Positions 14,532 to 15,796 of a stretch of DNA of 15,796 nucleotides are shown here, piece by piece. Position numbers and translations under genes: made by a program. A model generated the notes under the pieces. The model saw nothing but the letters and a program-made list of their open reading frames with translations, was not told where the DNA came from and did not search any database. How positions within the stretch are numbered: position 1 is the first letter of the stretch; each line of letters opens with the position of its first letter. Source of the DNA: Pseudonocardiaceae bacterium (lineage in GTDB: Bacteria; Actinomycetota; Actinomycetes; Mycobacteriales; Pseudonocardiaceae); contig JAICSB010000030.1 in NCBI GenBank assembly GCA_025937115.1, forward strand, positions 1 to 15,796. The letters are read 5' to 3'.

Positions 14532-14984
14532 TCAGGAGGCGGTGGCGGTCGCTGAACTCGAAGCCGACGATGCCGAACCCGAGCCAGACTTCGACTCAGT
14601 GGGCCCGGACTGCGATGGCTTGGCCTCCGACGTGGACTTGCCGTTGGTGCGGGACTCGGAAGTACGGGACTCCGAAGTACGGGACTCGGACTTCTTGTCA
14701 GCACCGGACTCGGATTTGCCGTTGGCACTGCCAGCCTCTGACTTACCGTGAGCACCGGACTCGGACTTGCCGTTCGAGCTGGACTGCCCTTCGCGCGATA
14801 GATCGCCTGAGCGGCTGTCGGTCCGGTAGAAGCCACTGCCCTTGAACACGATGCCAACCGCCGAGAACAGCTTGCGCAGCCGGCCGGAGCACTCGGGACA
14901 GTCGGTCAGCGACGAGTCGGTGAACTTCTGCACGGTGTCGAAGCGGTGCTCACACGTGGTGCACGCGTAGGAGTAGGTCGGCAC
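14532..14984 (-). CDS. ruc: FmdB-type zinc-ribbon protein, Ruc-like redox-regulated chaperone
   Basis: A 150-residue protein with an FmdB zinc ribbon (1-55) and a long disordered tail. Seen: MPTYSYACTTC ... DCPEC gives two CxxC pairs (Cys8/Cys11, Cys29/Cys32), then the conserved RLRKLFSAVGIVFKGSGFYRT (34-54 region). Residues 60-150 are almost only Ser, Gly, Lys, Glu, Ala, Thr, Arg, with repeats of NGKSESGA and SRTSE. This matches M. tuberculosis Ruc (Rv0991c), a chaperone activated when oxidation of its zinc-binding cysteines triggers dimerisation, and known to be heat-induced through HrcA. Here a perfect CIRCE element stands upstream, supporting the same control. The GTG start is fixed by GGAGG 6 bases upstream and by the conserved MPTYSY. 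The tail is longer than I recall for the mycobacterial protein. The next gene upstream, cyclo-ligase, matches Rv0992c. Confidence 0.87.
   Translation of the reverse strand: MPTYSYACTTCEHRFDTVQKFTDSSLTDCPECSGRLRKLFSAVGIVFKGSGFYRTDSRSGDLSREGQSSSNGKSESGAHGKSEAGSANGKSESGADKKSESRTSESRTSESRTNGKSTSEAKPSQSGPTESKSGSGSASSASSSATATAS
14647..14691 (-). repeat. Three tandem 15-bp units in the disordered tail of the Ruc-like gene
   Basis: Consecutive units GTGCGGGACTCGGAA, GTACGGGACTCCGAA and GTACGGGACTCGGAC (plus-strand reading) encode the repeated SRTSE. Near-identity suggests recent slippage; 15 bp keeps the frame. Confidence 0.75.
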
Positions 14985-15000
14985 GTCTCGCCTCCACTAT

Positions 15001-15027
15001 TTGGCACTCTACCCACGAGAGTGCCAA
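15001..15027 (-). promoter_or_regulatory. CIRCE element (HrcA operator) upstream of the Ruc-like gene
   Basis: TTGGCACTC - 9 bases - GAGTGCCAA is a perfect 9-bp inverted repeat matching the CIRCE consensus TTAGCACTC-N9-GAGTGCTAA except for one symmetric base change. It ends 16 bases before the GTG start of the gene at 14532-14984. On the minus strand TACCAT (15033-15038) is a possible -10, placing the transcription start inside the element. HrcA repression released by heat is the expected control, as known for M. tuberculosis Rv0991c. The rest of the gap 14985-15189 holds no gene I can support. Confidence 0.9.
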
Positions 15028-15189
15028 CCACCATGGTAGCAAGACCACCGTCATGGACACCGCTACACCCGCACCCGCCTCTCCGCATCTCACACGGGCG
15101 CGCGCTATCGCGCTTATGAGCCGTGAACTCGACGCCACCGACATTCGTGGCGGCGAAAACGTCCGCCTTGTCGAGTTCACGACGCTTAG

Positions 15190-15789
15190 TCACGTTTCAG
15201 CGGGTGTGGCAGGCTTAGCGGGTAGTGGGATCAGACCTTGGCCAGGGGTCAGGGCTGCGGTGACCGGAACGTCATGCGGTTGCACGGGCAGTGCGGCGAG
15301 TACCTCGTCGTCGCGGACGATCGCCACCAACGGGGTACCCGGCGTCGCCAACGGCAGCGTCCGGTCGTAGTGCCCGCCCCCGCGGCCGAGTCGTACCCCG
15401 GTCCGGTCCACGGCCAGTGCCGGCACCAGAACCAGGACGGCGGTGGCGATCGCCGCGCAGCCCAGCAGGGGACCGGTCGGTTCGCGCAGCCCCAGCGGGC
15501 CGCGCTGCAGCGAGCCGGCGTCGGTGTACTCGGCCCATTCCAGCGGCCCCATTGAATCGACCACGGGCAGCAGTATCCGGCAGCCGCGGTGCACCAGACC
15601 GTCGAGCAGTTCCGGTGATCCCGGTTCGAAGCCCACCGGCCAGTACCCGCACACCGTGCCCGGCAGCCCCGGCAACGGCACCGCAGCCAGTGCCGCGGCC
15701 TCCCTCTCCCGAACCGCCGCCGGCACCCCCCGCCGCGCCGCCAGCAACCGCCGCCGCAACTCCCACTTGCCGCTCTCGTCCAACGTCAC
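15190..15789 (-). CDS. 5-formyltetrahydrofolate cyclo-ligase
   Basis: A 199-residue enzyme converting 5-formyl-THF to 5,10-methenyl-THF with ATP, returning a storage form to the folate pool; cytoplasmic. Seen: N-terminal KWELRRRLLAARRGVP (8-23), GYWPVGFEPGSPELLDGL (48-65), and the family signature VLVPALAVDRTGVRLGRGGGHYDR (as VPALAVDRTG and VRLGRGGGHYDRTL) that forms the ATP-phosphate loop; where most homologues have GYYDR this has GHYDR. Length is typical (about 180-200). The start is a GTG at 15787-15789, only 7 bases from the window end, so its ribosome-binding site cannot be checked and the true start could lie outside. Downstream is the CIRCE-controlled Ruc-like gene, matching Rv0992c-Rv0991c order in M. 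tuberculosis. Confidence 0.9.
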   Translation of the reverse strand: MTLDESGKWELRRRLLAARRGVPAAVREREAAALAAVPLPGLPGTVCGYWPVGFEPGSPELLDGLVHRGCRILLPVVDSMGPLEWAEYTDAGSLQRGPLGLREPTGPLLGCAAIATAVLVLVPALAVDRTGVRLGRGGGHYDRTLPLATPGTPLVAIVRDDEVLAALPVQPHDVPVTAALTPGQGLIPLPAKPATPAET

Positions 15790-15796
15790 CGCCCGA

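Noticed and set aside
15053..15370. 105-codon plus-strand open frame after the CIRCE
   Set aside because: Its first third reads plausibly, but it then runs antisense through the cyclo-ligase gene and lacks a clear ribosome-binding site or known motif.

Overview
The window is a piece of a high-GC actinobacterial chromosome. GC-rich third positions, GTG starts, GTGA/ATGA gene overlaps, an Rpf domain and the gene order all point this way. The order mprA-mprB-pepD-moaB2, then mscL, an SAF-domain gene, a Ruc/FmdB-type gene and 5-formyltetrahydrofolate cyclo-ligase, follows the mycobacterial Rv0981-Rv0985c ... Rv0991c-Rv0992c neighbourhood as I remember it. A member of Mycobacteriales/Pseudonocardiales other than Mycobacterium fits best. 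This is inference from content; no search was run.

Left part (1-7.2 kb), accessory in character. A minus-strand GH15 glucoamylase of the fungal-like type (14-1507) is followed by about 860 bp without a convincing gene, apparently holding decayed coding fragments (1508-2367). Then comes a plus-strand cassette: FemAB-like GNAT protein 1 (2368-3471), a MurJ/MviN-family lipid flippase (3537-5228), a second FemAB-like protein closely similar to the first (5246-6346), and a stand-alone GT51 peptidoglycan glycosyltransferase (6393-7157). The two FemAB-like genes flank the flippase as a direct repeat, have the same length, and look lower in GC than the flippase. The cassette suggests a dedicated cell-surface export or modification system.

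Centre (7.2-12.5 kb), envelope stress and wall remodelling. A secreted Rpf-LysM-NlpC/P60 three-domain hydrolase precedes the MprA/MprB two-component system, the membrane-anchored HtrA-type protease PepD and the MoaB/Mog-like protein MoaB2. Both mprA and pepD are preceded by three 7-bp half-sites in 11-bp register, ending exactly 21 bp before the ATG, with matching -10-like hexamers at -12 to -7. This looks like a shared MprA operator on leaderless promoters.

Right part (12.5-15.8 kb), mostly minus strand. It holds a small protein built of eight exact 11-residue repeats, a small plus-strand gene without a standard start codon, the MscL channel, an SAF/CpaB-like membrane protein preceded by a perfect 10-bp inverted repeat, a Ruc/FmdB-type zinc-ribbon protein under a perfect CIRCE element (HrcA operator), and 5-formyltetrahydrofolate cyclo-ligase at the window edge. 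Osmotic, oxidative, heat and envelope stress functions are concentrated here.

No tRNA, rRNA, CRISPR array or intact insertion sequence was seen.
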